Shown: positions 1 through 6,729, counted from the stretch's first letter. The stretch is 10,905 bases of DNA from Streptococcus parasanguinis (GCA_018377375.1 JAGZZN010000056.1:1-10905), one strand, 5' to 3'. Program-made: numbers and translations. The notes: generated by a model not told the origin, from the sequence alone.

Positions 1-164
1 AGAAATCGGTAATTCGTTAGAATTCGATTTCGTCGTCCCACCTCCGCACAGTTGAGTAGGGCTGTAAAAGCTGATGAAATCAGCGTAGTAGAGCCCACTT
101 AACCACTGCGTCTTGCTCGACAATCCAAAGATAATTAAGAGGCTAGGACTTTTGTCCCAGCCTC
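1..164. repeat. Structured intergenic repeat, copy 1 (left end cut by window)
   Basis: The first 84 bases are identical to 10822-10905. Using the left end of the second copy (from 10811), the full element is about 175 bp, with imperfect terminal inverted repeats GAGnnTGGGAC and GTCCCAnnCTC (the latter ending at 164). It contains three foldable blocks. The first is a hairpin whose right arm ends in GTCCCAC at 35-41, with an AATTC/GAATT tip. The second is a long stem pairing 45-63 with 92-110 and enclosing the perfect hairpin GCTGAT-GAA-ATCAGC at 70-84. The third is the hairpin at 139-164. No reading frame is apparent. This resembles the small non-coding repeats scattered between streptococcal genes, but I cannot assign it to a named family (BOX, RUP or SPRITE). 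Confidence 0.85.
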
Positions 165-168
165 ATTT
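139..168. terminator. Hairpin terminator between repeat and hydrolase gene
   Basis: GAGGCT-a-GGAC-TTTT-GTCC-c-AGCCTC folds into a 10-bp stem with one mismatch and a 4-base loop, followed on the plus strand by ATTTTG. On the minus strand it lies about 55 bp past the hydrolase stop codon and is followed by TTAATTATCTTT. It is the only obvious candidate to end that transcript. The hairpin also forms the right end of the repeat, so a repeat may have been co-opted as terminator. The T tract is weak in both directions. Confidence 0.5.
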
Positions 169-217
169 TGCGTTCTAGTGAATAGAAGAAGTGGTCTCTT
201 TTTTCAGTAGTTGAACT

Positions 218-1402
218 TCACTCCTTGTGCTCCAGGAGCAGTGGTGAGGAAGTCTCGACTGCTTTTTTTCGCTTGAAAAATGCGGCCATTTGAACCAGGA
301 TGCGGGGCACCGTCTGCCATTTTTTCCAAGCTTGAAAGCGAGTGTCGATGAGCTGCTTGGCTAAGCGTTCCAGCATTTCCCGCTCGGTTGGATCTAGGTC
401 CTGAGCATTTTGAAGGATTTCTTTGGCCTTAGCTAGTTGCTTGAGATCGGTTAGGTCATTGATGGAAGTGATGCCGGCATCCAGAAAAATGCCAAAAAAG
501 GTGTCAAAAAACTTCTTGCGCTCCTCTGCCGATGTTTCGCGAACCCATTGCTTCAAGGTCAGATCGGTCTGTTGGCTATCGGGACTGGTTTCAGAAACGG
601 TCACAAAGCTGTAGTCCTTGATTTCCCAAGTAAAGGCGTCGTGCTGGGCAAAGCCACCAAAAGCGCGACTTTTGACAATGGTCGTCGGTTCTGGCACTTC
701 CAACATCATGCCAACGATGGATCCCTGAGGGACAAAGCGACGAATGTATGGAGACGTGCGCTGGTAGCCTTCGGTTTCGATAATGGCTTTGTTGAGGCCA
801 GGAGCATCGTAGCTGTAGATCGCATCGACCCGTTCAAATAAGGAATCCGGCAGGTAAGTGCAGGCATAGGTCGCAAGGTTGCCCCCTTTGGAGTGACCAG
901 CTACTAAGAAGCGCCCTTTCGGAAATTCTTTCATGACATGTTGCAGGTAGCTGGCTGCGCGTTTCTGAGCTGGAACATGGTCCATATAGGTCATGTGGAA
1001 GTCTTCCTTCCAGCCGATCAAGGTGTCATCCGTTCCTCTGAAAACGACCAAATACGTATCCAGACTAAGCCGATAGGTCATGGCCGCAAATTGTTTTTGC
1101 ACATCGGGATCGTACTCATCGACGTAGTTGAGGAGTTTGATGTTCTTAAAGCACTTTGAAGTAGCCAACTCATCGACTAATTGGAGGTGCTGGTTACTCA
1201 CGATGAAATCGGTAGTTCGATCGATCAGTTCCATCGCATCAGACAGGCGCACTGGAATCCCTGTTGTATCTCCTTGAGGCACAATGTGTTCAAAAGGCAG
1301 ATAGGTCAGCTCTGTCAATGCGAGAACATCCAGTTCATTGAAAGGACGGTCATATATGGAATCATAAGTCACTTCTTTTAGGTAATCAAAAATCGTCGAC
1401 AT
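218..1402 (-). CDS. Mbeg1-like (DUF2974) alpha/beta hydrolase, putative lipase/esterase
   Basis: A 394-residue cytosolic protein with no signal peptide or clear membrane segment. The lipase-type nucleophile elbow is GHSKGG at residues 169-174 (Ser171). Other apparent triad members are Asp199 (YDAPG) and His254 (QHDAF). FRGTD at 121-125 resembles the oxyanion-side strand of class-3-type lipases. This is the pattern of the Mbeg1-like/DUF2974 family common in streptococci, whose substrate is not established. The start is the ATG at 1402-1400. GGGAGG lies 5 nt upstream (1408-1413), while an in-frame TTG at 1441 would lie upstream of the predicted transcription start and has no ribosome site. The gene is monocistronic and divergent from the two-component genes, sharing a 148-bp promoter region. 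Base composition matches the flanking Bce genes. The lipase-like fold is well supported, but the physiological role is unknown. Confidence 0.85.
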   Translation of the reverse strand: MSTIFDYLKEVTYDSIYDRPFNELDVLALTELTYLPFEHIVPQGDTTGIPVRLSDAMELIDRTTDFIVSNQHLQLVDELATSKCFKNIKLLNYVDEYDPDVQKQFAAMTYRLSLDTYLVVFRGTDDTLIGWKEDFHMTYMDHVPAQKRAASYLQHVMKEFPKGRFLVAGHSKGGNLATYACTYLPDSLFERVDAIYSYDAPGLNKAIIETEGYQRTSPYIRRFVPQGSIVGMMLEVPEPTTIVKSRAFGGFAQHDAFTWEIKDYSFVTVSETSPDSQQTDLTLKQWVRETSAEERKKFFDTFFGIFLDAGITSINDLTDLKQLAKAKEILQNAQDLDPTEREMLERLAKQLIDTRFQAWKKWQTVPRILVQMAAFFKRKKAVETSSPLLLEHKE

Positions 1403-1429
1403 CTGTGCCTCCCGTGTCTTATTTCTTTC

Positions 1430-1458
1430 AGTATAGCACAAAAATGGGAGTAGAAAAA
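1430..1458 (-). promoter_or_regulatory. Promoter of the hydrolase gene
   Basis: Read on the minus strand, an extended -10 TGCTATACT (hexamer at 1435-1430) lies 17 bp from a weak -35 TTTTTC (1458-1453). Transcription would begin near 1423, leaving a leader of about 20 nt carrying the GGGAGG ribosome site. The extended TGn motif compensates for the poor -35, a common streptococcal arrangement. Confidence 0.55.
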
Positions 1459-1460
1459 GC

Positions 1461-1474
1461 TCTTACTGTTAAGA
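1461..1474. promoter_or_regulatory. Palindrome in divergent promoter region, possible operator
   Basis: TCTTA-CTGT-TAAGA is a perfect inverted repeat with 5-bp arms and a 4-base spacer, lying between the two divergent promoters. Its outer arms match those of the BceR-type site at 6632-6649 (TCTTACA/TGTAAGA), but the inner ACA/TGT bases are not conserved. It could be a degenerate site for the adjacent response regulator or chance. Confidence 0.25.
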
Positions 1475-1489
1475 AGGCTACGCTCGATC

Positions 1490-1518
1490 TTTTTCTCTGC
1501 TTCTTAATCTGTTATAAT
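1490..1518 (+). promoter_or_regulatory. Promoter of the response regulator/kinase operon
   Basis: Extended -10 TGTTATAAT (hexamer 1513-1518, perfect TATAAT) with a weak -35 TTTTTC at 1490-1495 and a 17-bp spacer. Predicted start of transcription is near 1525, giving a leader of about 25 nt that contains AAGGA at 1536-1540. It probably drives the regulator and kinase genes and reads on into the three-gene cassette, since no terminator is seen before 3210. Confidence 0.7.
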
Positions 1519-1549
1519 AGGAAGAAGAAAAAAAGAAGGAAAGAAAGCC

Positions 1550-2227
1550 ATGCATAAAATTCTCTTAGTAGAAGACGATGAAATTATCCGCCAACAAGTC
1601 AAACAATTATTGGAACAATGGGGCTATGAAGTGGTCGCAGTAGAGGATTTTATGGATGTCCTTGGGATCTTTGTCGAAAGTGACCCCCACTTGATCCTCA
1701 TGGATATTGGCCTGCCTCTCTACAATGGTTACCACTGGTGCCAAGAGATTCGCAAGGTTTCAAAGGTTCCGATCATGTTTCTTTCTTCACGGGATCAAGC
1801 CATGGATATTGTCATGGCCATCAATATGGGTGGAGACGACTTTGTCACCAAGCCTTTTGACCAAAATGTCCTCCTTGCCAAGGTCCAAGGGCTCTTGCGC
1901 CGCTCTTACGAATTTGGGACAGATCAAAATCTGCTGGAGCATCGGGGAGCCATCCTCAATCTCAAGTCCACAGACTTGGTGTATGAAGGGGAAGTCGTCA
2001 AGCTAACCAAGAATGAATTTCAGATCCTGCGCGTCCTGTTTGAGCATGCAGGCAGTATCGTGGCGCGTGATGACATGATGAAGGAGCTCTGGAATAGCGA
2101 CTTCTTTATTGATGACAATACCTTGTCTGTCAATGTGGCCCGCCTTCGTAAGAAATTAGAAGAGGCTGGCTTGTCAAACTTCATCGAAACCAAGAAAGGC
2201 ATCGGTTACGGGTTGACCCATGAATAA
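1550..2227 (+). CDS. bceR: BceR-like OmpR-family response regulator
   Basis: A 225-residue two-domain regulator. The N-terminal receiver domain (about 1-118) has the acidic pocket Glu8-Asp9-Asp10, phospho-acceptor Asp52 (LILMDIGLP), the switch Ser79 and Lys101 (TKPFD). The C-terminal winged-helix domain (about 128-225) ends in the OmpR-type KKGIGYGL strand. The sequence style matches the BceR/GraR group, which activates peptide-antibiotic ABC transporters. AAGGA lies 9 nt before the ATG. Its stop codon overlaps the kinase start by 8 bp, so the two are probably translationally coupled. The likely target is the TTACA-N4-TGTAA palindrome at 6632-6649 ahead of the transporter genes. The symbol denotes family membership, not proven orthology. 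Length and conserved residues are normal, with no sign of damage. Confidence 0.92.
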   Translation: MHKILLVEDDEIIRQQVKQLLEQWGYEVVAVEDFMDVLGIFVESDPHLILMDIGLPLYNGYHWCQEIRKVSKVPIMFLSSRDQAMDIVMAINMGGDDFVTKPFDQNVLLAKVQGLLRRSYEFGTDQNLLEHRGAILNLKSTDLVYEGEVVKLTKNEFQILRVLFEHAGSIVARDDMMKELWNSDFFIDDNTLSVNVARLRKKLEEAGLSNFIETKKGIGYGLTHE

Positions 2228-3194
2228 ATTTGGAACGATTTTCTGGCAGTATGTGGTATCCCGCAGGCGCCTACTCTATCTATTGGTCATCTTTTTGATC
2301 GTCGATTGGGTCTTTGCCTATCTCTTTCCAGAGACGGGGACGGTTTTTCTCTATGCGACCCTAGTGCTAGGCTTTTTTGCCCTCTGTGTCTTGATCTGGG
2401 ATTTCGCCATGACCTTTCAGGACTACCGCAAAGCCGCACTTTATGAGGAAATAGAGGTTGCCTCACCACTGGAACACCTCCTTTATGAAAAATACACGGA
2501 AGAACAGCAGGCGCGCTTGGAGGAAGGAAAGACAGCCCAGGCCAAGTTCAATGACCTGATGGATTACTATACCCTCTGGGTTCACCAGATTAAGACGCCC
2601 ATTGCGGCTAGTCAGCTCTTGGTGCAAGATGTCGAGACGCCCATTGTCAAGCAGCAGATGGAGCAGGAGCTCTTTAAGATTGACTCCTATGCCAATCTGG
2701 TTTTGCAGTACCTGCGACTGGAGAGTTTTCATGATGATCTAGTCTTGAAGCGCGTGGCGGTAGAAGATTTGGTTAAAGAAGTAGTCCGCAAGTATGCCCT
2801 CTTTTTTATCCAAAAGAACTTGACCGTGGATCTGCATGATTTGGAAGAGGAGGTCATCACCGATCGCAAGTGGCTCCTGGTCATCATCGAGCAGCTCTTG
2901 TCCAATAGCCTCAAGTACACCAGCACCGGTGGAATTGAAATCTATTTTAAAGACCAGACTCTCTATATAAAAGATAGCGGGATTGGAATCAAAAATAGCG
3001 ATGTCCTCCGCGTCTTTGAGCGGGGCTTCTCCGGCTACAATGGCCACATGACCCAGCAATCCTCAGGGCTGGGGCTTTATCTGTCTAAGAAAATTGCAGA
3101 GCAATTGGGCCACAAGATTAGCCTCCACTCAGAGGTTGGCCAAGGCACAACCGTCGCCATTCGCTTTGAAGAGAAGAAGTTGGTCATGGATTAG
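2220..3194 (+). CDS. bceS: BceS-like intramembrane-sensing histidine kinase
   Basis: A 324-residue membrane kinase. Two transmembrane helices (about 18-36 and 41-62) are separated by only a few external residues (PETG), the hallmark of intramembrane-sensing kinases that receive their signal from a BceAB transporter rather than directly. The dimerisation/phosphorylation helix holds His122 in WVHQIKTPI. The ATP-binding domain follows, with the N box around Asn229 (EQLLSNSLKYT), the G1 box DSGIGI (252-257) and the G2 box GLGLYLSK (283-290). It should autophosphorylate on His122 and pass the phosphate to Asp52 of the upstream regulator. It overlaps the regulator gene by 8 bp. In related loci the transporter genes usually lie close by. 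Here they are pushed about 3.5 kb downstream by the AT-rich cassette, which begins only 15 bp after this stop codon. Confidence 0.92.
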   Translation: MNKFGTIFWQYVVSRRRLLYLLVIFLIVDWVFAYLFPETGTVFLYATLVLGFFALCVLIWDFAMTFQDYRKAALYEEIEVASPLEHLLYEKYTEEQQARLEEGKTAQAKFNDLMDYYTLWVHQIKTPIAASQLLVQDVETPIVKQQMEQELFKIDSYANLVLQYLRLESFHDDLVLKRVAVEDLVKEVVRKYALFFIQKNLTVDLHDLEEEVITDRKWLLVIIEQLLSNSLKYTSTGGIEIYFKDQTLYIKDSGIGIKNSDVLRVFERGFSGYNGHMTQQSSGLGLYLSKKIAEQLGHKISLHSEVGQGTTVAIRFEEKKLVMD

Positions 3195-3209
3195 GAAAAA
3201 GGGATTATT

Positions 3210-4835
3210 ATGGAAAATAAAAATGAAATATTAGAGATTACTAATAATGAATTAGAATATGGCAATTTGATGGATTTACAAAGTAGTCTTCAAGTTGAGT
3301 TAAATGATATTTTAGATGAACTTTCATCAATTGAGGATGATAGAGAAAAACTAAAAAATAACCAGTATCTTGAAGAAGCTATTCAAGATATCATTTGGGA
3401 CCAAGTTCAAAATCAATTAGCAGTCCAAATTGGTGAAGAATTTATTAAAGATAACAACGGACAAAAACTAGATTTACGAAAAGAAGCACATATACAAACT
3501 GCTGAAAATTTTGAAAAAGGAAACTTTGCAACTCATAATCGAGATGTCAATTATCAAGAAAGATATGACAAGTGGCAAGATAATTTTACTACTAATAAAA
3601 AAGGAGAAAGAGTTCTAAAAAAGGATGCACGTAAATTTTTTGACATGGGAAGAGATATGGGGTCCGCAGCTATTCATAAAGATCATACAGTTTCTATTAA
3701 AGAACAACTAAATGATATTGAAATGGCTACATTTTTCTCAAAAGAGCAAGTTAAAGAATTTGCAAATAGTTCTAAAAACTTGCATGATTTAGATGCATCT
3801 GCAAATATGTCCAAGGGTGATAAAACTATGAAAGAGTTTTTGAACTCTGAAAGGAATGGGTTGAAGCCGGAAGAACGTTTTAATATTGACAGAAAACAAT
3901 TAGAAAAAGATGATCAGGAGGCTAGAGAGGAGCTAAAAAATAGAAAAGCTGAGAATGAAAATATTGCAATACAATCCGGTAAAAAATCACGACGTAAAGA
4001 GGCTTTGAAAGTGACAGGGAAAGCTTTAAAAGCTGCTGTACTTCAATTGTTAACAGAATTTTTGAGGGAAATTGTTAAGAAGTTTATTTCTTGGTTAGGT
4101 GAAAAAGAGAAGAATTTCGGAACCTTCATTGCAAAAGTAAAGGAAGCAATTTCAAACTTTATGTCCAATCTTTCTCATCATGTTCTTGGTGTTGGGCAAT
4201 CAATGGTTACCATGTTAGCAACTTCCATCATTGGGCCTGTAGTTGGAACATTTATGCAAGTTTGGACATTTATTCAGCAAGGTTGGCGATCTCTTACCGA
4301 TGCGATTGACTATTTAAAAAATCCAGAAAATAAAAATAAAAGTACAAGTGTTAAAATGCTTGAGATAGGAAAAATTATTGTTGCAGGAGTAACAGCTGCT
4401 GGAGCGATCGTTTTAAGTAGTGCGATTGGAGCAACTTTGTTATCTATTTTTCCTCCACTTGGTGTAGAAATTCCATTGCTAGGAAGTTTGTCTGGCCTGA
4501 TCGGTACATTTATGGGGGCAACAGTAGCTGGTATAGCCGGTGCATTTGTCTTGAAATTAATTGATCAAATGATTGTCGACAAGCAGATTGATGAATTAAC
4601 AAATAAAAAAATTGATAAATACAATAATAAACTGATTGTACAAGACCAAATGAATGCGGTTGGAATGGCGCTTGTTCAAGTGGATAAAATGAAGTCTTTG
4701 AGTCAAATGGGGGATCGACATCAGCAAGCAGCAGAAATAATGCGGGATGAGCTTTCTTTCTTACTTGAAGAAAAAGAAAAAAATGACAATGAATTTACAG
4801 AAATCGACGCCTTGTTGGCAGAGTTAACAGATTAG
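3210..4835 (+). CDS. Membrane protein with HNH-nuclease-like motif, first gene of AT-rich cassette
   Basis: A 541-residue protein I do not recognise as a named family. Residues 1-75 are acidic and predicted helical or coiled coil. Residues 110-215 are soluble and contain H-K-D-H (156-159), then S-S-K-N-L (187-191) and N-x-x-K-G-D (199-204). This is the spacing and residue pattern of HNH/treble-clef endonucleases, here without zinc cysteines. Residues 225-265 are highly charged and helical. The C-terminal half has an amphipathic stretch (265-320) and three glycine/alanine-rich hydrophobic segments (about 331-355, 385-415 and 422-452), then a charged helical tail. It has no signal peptide. AAAGG at 3198-3202 serves as ribosome site. 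The start lies 15 bp after the kinase stop and the end 8 bp before the next gene, so it is in an operon with both. Strong A/T bias in codon use, unlike the kinase, suggests acquisition by transfer. Nuclease activity is inference only. Confidence 0.85.
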   Translation: MENKNEILEITNNELEYGNLMDLQSSLQVELNDILDELSSIEDDREKLKNNQYLEEAIQDIIWDQVQNQLAVQIGEEFIKDNNGQKLDLRKEAHIQTAENFEKGNFATHNRDVNYQERYDKWQDNFTTNKKGERVLKKDARKFFDMGRDMGSAAIHKDHTVSIKEQLNDIEMATFFSKEQVKEFANSSKNLHDLDASANMSKGDKTMKEFLNSERNGLKPEERFNIDRKQLEKDDQEAREELKNRKAENENIAIQSGKKSRRKEALKVTGKALKAAVLQLLTEFLREIVKKFISWLGEKEKNFGTFIAKVKEAISNFMSNLSHHVLGVGQSMVTMLATSIIGPVVGTFMQVWTFIQQGWRSLTDAIDYLKNPENKNKSTSVKMLEIGKIIVAGVTAAGAIVLSSAIGATLLSIFPPLGVEIPLLGSLSGLIGTFMGATVAGIAGAFVLKLIDQMIVDKQIDELTNKKIDKYNNKLIVQDQMNAVGMALVQVDKMKSLSQMGDRHQQAAEIMRDELSFLLEEKEKNDNEFTEIDALLAELTD

Positions 4836-4843
4836 GAGTTATT

Positions 4844-5530
4844 ATGGAAAAGGAATTTGACTTACAAGTCAGTAATCATGATTTTAATGCAGCAAAAGAA
4901 CAATTGAAAAAATTTGCTGAACAAGATGTAGAAGAGTTAAAGTTTGATAAAGTTCGTACACATGAAGATATCTTTGGATTAGAGTGGGCTGAACACGGAG
5001 TGACTGGGAAAGAACTCAATTCATTGATTGAAAAACTTCAGAAGTATTTTTCAAAGGTTTATGATCGTGATCAAAACTTAATTGAAGAATTTGGTGAAGT
5101 TTATAAAGCTTTAGAAGCATTGGATAAGGATTACATTCAGGCTATACTAACTTCTGTTTCTGCGATCAAAAAAACAAATGAAAAGATTTTAATAGAGCAA
5201 GAGCGAATTGATCAGACGATTGAGAAACAAAAAGCTACCTTAATCGCCTTAAAACAGTTTAAAGAAAATGTGTCAAATCAATTATCTGAAATTGATTCTA
5301 GTCAACTTATCGGTCTTATTGAACAACTTGAGAATAGAGTTGAGACTTTGGAAAAACCTTCTAGTGATTTGAAGGATGAAAGCACAGAAATTAGTCAGTT
5401 AAAGAATGAATTAGATTCTGTAAAAAGTCAACTGAATATTCTATCAAATAAACTAATAGCTTCTTTTGCTTTGACAGGCATAGCTACTGGGGTTGCTGTT
5501 GTGACTTTGATCATTTTATTAATGAGGTAA
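4844..5530 (+). CDS. Coiled-coil protein with C-terminal membrane anchor, second cassette gene
   Basis: A 228-residue protein of unknown family. Residues 1-95 are mixed charged and helical, with a conserved-looking patch FGLEWAEHGVTG at 44-55. Residues 100-205 are heptad-rich and almost free of Pro and Gly apart from a short break near 172-180, predicting two coiled-coil segments. A single hydrophobic segment at about 206-227 ends in a lone Arg, so the protein is probably tail-anchored with its bulk in the cytoplasm. Its ribosome site TAGGAG (4833-4838) overlaps the stop codon of the preceding gene, and its own stop overlaps the ribosome site of the next gene, so the three cassette genes are likely translated in step. 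The architecture suggests a membrane-bound scaffold or adaptor linking the first and third products. That role is inferred from layout only. Confidence 0.8.
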   Translation: MEKEFDLQVSNHDFNAAKEQLKKFAEQDVEELKFDKVRTHEDIFGLEWAEHGVTGKELNSLIEKLQKYFSKVYDRDQNLIEEFGEVYKALEALDKDYIQAILTSVSAIKKTNEKILIEQERIDQTIEKQKATLIALKQFKENVSNQLSEIDSSQLIGLIEQLENRVETLEKPSSDLKDESTEISQLKNELDSVKSQLNILSNKLIASFALTGIATGVAVVTLIILLMR

Positions 5531-5534
5531 GCAA

Positions 5535-6623
5535 ATGAGCCGTTATCAGGATGAATTAATTGAACTAGCAAAAAAATTTGATAGCCAAACAGATTCAAAA
5601 GGAAAATTTCTTGAACGAGTAATTATTTTGCTCAATGATTACTCTGAAAAATTAGTCATTGATATTTTGCAATACTTGGTCATTGAAAAACAAGAGGGTT
5701 CTCAAAAGATCGCCACTCTAGCAAATCAATTGTCAGAAGCGCTTTTGAAATATGCAGGCTATGTAAGTCTAAAAGGTTATAAACAAAATAAAAATGAGCT
5801 AGTAACGGAAGAATGCTCACTTGATGATTTAAAAAAAGAACTTGATCGATTAGTTGGTTTACAAAATGTAAAAGAAGAAGTTAATCATCTGATTTCCTAT
5901 CAAAGAATACAAAAGTTAAGGAAAGAAAAAGGATTGAAAATTCCGAATAGAACTTTGCACATGGCATTTACAGGTAACCCAGGGACAGGAAAAACAACAG
6001 TAGCTCGTATTGTTGGAAAAATGTATAAACAACTCGGATTATTATCTAAAGGTCACTTTATTGAGGTGTCACGAACAGATTTAATTGCGGGATATCAAGG
6101 ACAAACTGCTTTGAAGGTCAAAAATGTGATTGAGAAAGCAAAAGGAGGAGTTCTGTTTATCGATGAGGCTTATAGCATTACTGAAAATGAAAATTCCGAT
6201 TCTTATGGTAGAGAATGCTTAACAGAATTAACCAAGGCCTTAGAAGATTATCGAGATGATTTAGTTGTGATTGTTGCCGGCTATACGAGACCAATGGAAC
6301 AGTTCTTTTCTTCAAATCCCGGGTTGAAATCTAGATTTAATTACTTCATTGAATTTGGGAATTATGTACCAGATGAACTATTGAAAATATTAGAATTTTT
6401 GTGTCAAAAGGATGACTATAGATTAAGTGATAATCTGAAGTTGAAATTGATCAATTATTTTAAAACAAGTATCCTAAATGATGAGAAGAACTTTTCGAAT
6501 GGAAGATTTGTTCGAAATATATATGAAAATCTCGTAATGAATCAATCTGTTAGATTAGATAAAGCAAAGATAAATGATATAGAAGATTTGTCATTACTTA
6601 GATCATGTGATTTTGAGGAATAG
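5535..6623 (+). CDS. CbxX/SpoVK-type AAA+ ATPase, third cassette gene
   Basis: A 362-residue protein. A helical N-terminal region of about 95 residues is followed by a single AAA+ module of the CbxX/CfqX/SpoVK family. Visible motifs are Walker A GNPGTGKTT (147-155), an aromatic pore-loop-like GYQGQTA (186-192), Walker B VLFIDEAY (206-213), the sensor-1 region VIVAGYT (245-251), an arginine-finger candidate Arg267 (GLKSRFNYF) and the C-terminal lid motif NGRFVRN (322-328). All catalytic residues appear intact. Family members form hexamers that remodel protein partners, for example Rubisco activase CbbX and the type VII secretion ATPase EccA. No Rubisco or ESX gene is nearby, so the natural substrate is probably one of the two upstream membrane proteins (inference). 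GAGGT at 5524-5528 serves as ribosome site, 4 bp separate it from the previous stop, and it shares the cassette's A/T-rich codon use. Confidence 0.92.
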   Translation: MSRYQDELIELAKKFDSQTDSKGKFLERVIILLNDYSEKLVIDILQYLVIEKQEGSQKIATLANQLSEALLKYAGYVSLKGYKQNKNELVTEECSLDDLKKELDRLVGLQNVKEEVNHLISYQRIQKLRKEKGLKIPNRTLHMAFTGNPGTGKTTVARIVGKMYKQLGLLSKGHFIEVSRTDLIAGYQGQTALKVKNVIEKAKGGVLFIDEAYSITENENSDSYGRECLTELTKALEDYRDDLVVIVAGYTRPMEQFFSSNPGLKSRFNYFIEFGNYVPDELLKILEFLCQKDDYRLSDNLKLKLINYFKTSILNDEKNFSNGRFVRNIYENLVMNQSVRLDKAKINDIEDLSLLRSCDFEE

Positions 6624-6631
6624 AATCTCCA

Positions 6632-6649
6632 TCTTACAAAAATGTAAGA
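6632..6649. promoter_or_regulatory. BceR-type operator palindrome
   Basis: TCTTACA-AAAA-TGTAAGA is a perfect inverted repeat with 7-bp arms and a 4-base spacer. It contains the TnACA-N4-TGTnA pattern described for BceR-type regulators of Firmicute peptide transporters. Its centre lies about 62 bp upstream of the -10 at 6702-6707, a normal activator position, and that promoter lacks a good -35. It starts 9 bp after the cassette's last stop codon. It most likely binds the phosphorylated regulator encoded at 1550-2227 to switch on the transporter genes. Confidence 0.7.
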
Positions 6650-6665
6650 AATAAACGGTAAAATG

Positions 6666-6700
6666 AAAGGTTAGGTTATGGTAGCCGCCTTTTATTTTTT
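6666..6700 (+). terminator. Terminator-like hairpin after the cassette
   Basis: AAAGG (6666-6670) pairs with CCTTT (6688-6692) and GGTTA (6674-6678) with TAGCC (6682-6686) around a TGG loop. A T-rich run TTTATTTTTT at 6691-6700 follows. It could stop readthrough from the regulator-kinase-cassette transcript before the transporter promoter. The stem has an internal loop and one G-U pair, so strength is uncertain, and it overlaps the expected -35 region of the downstream promoter. Confidence 0.4.
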
Positions 6701-6701
6701 A

Positions 6702-6707
6702 TACAAT
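6702..6707 (+). promoter_or_regulatory. -10 element of the transporter promoter
   Basis: TACAAT at 6702-6707 fits a -10 hexamer. No credible -35 exists at 16-18 bp upstream, consistent with an activator-dependent promoter fed by the palindrome at 6632-6649. Transcription would start near 6713, leaving about 24 nt before the small gene's ATG. Confidence 0.5.
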
Positions 6708-6721
6708 AGTCTCATCAAATG

Positions 6722-6729
6722 AAGGAGGT
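6722..6729 (+). promoter_or_regulatory. Near-consensus ribosome binding site for the small gene
   Basis: AAGGAGGT is almost a full complement of the 16S rRNA 3' end and lies 7 nt from the ATG at 6737. It is the strongest ribosome site in the window and the main argument that the short reading frame downstream is translated. Confidence 0.75.

Noticed and set aside
1403..1441. In-frame TTG at 1441 extending the hydrolase by 13 residues
   Set aside because: It has no ribosome site and lies upstream of the predicted transcription start near 1423. The ATG at 1402 has GGGAGG 5 nt upstream and begins a family-typical N-terminus.
2463..3059. Long minus-strand frames opposite the kinase gene
   Set aside because: They lack ribosome sites and recognisable domains and mirror the codon pattern of the well-supported kinase on the other strand.
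5535..6623. Calling the AAA+ protein a sporulation protein (SpoVK) or a type VII secretion ATPase (EccA)
   Set aside because: The resemblance is only to the shared CbxX-type AAA+ domain. Streptococci do not sporulate, and no ESX/WXG100 or LXG gene is present in the window.
3195..6650. The cassette as a transposon or integrative element
   Set aside because: I found no transposase, integrase, or direct or inverted repeats at the junctions near 3195-3210 and 6624-6632. Transfer is suggested by base composition only.
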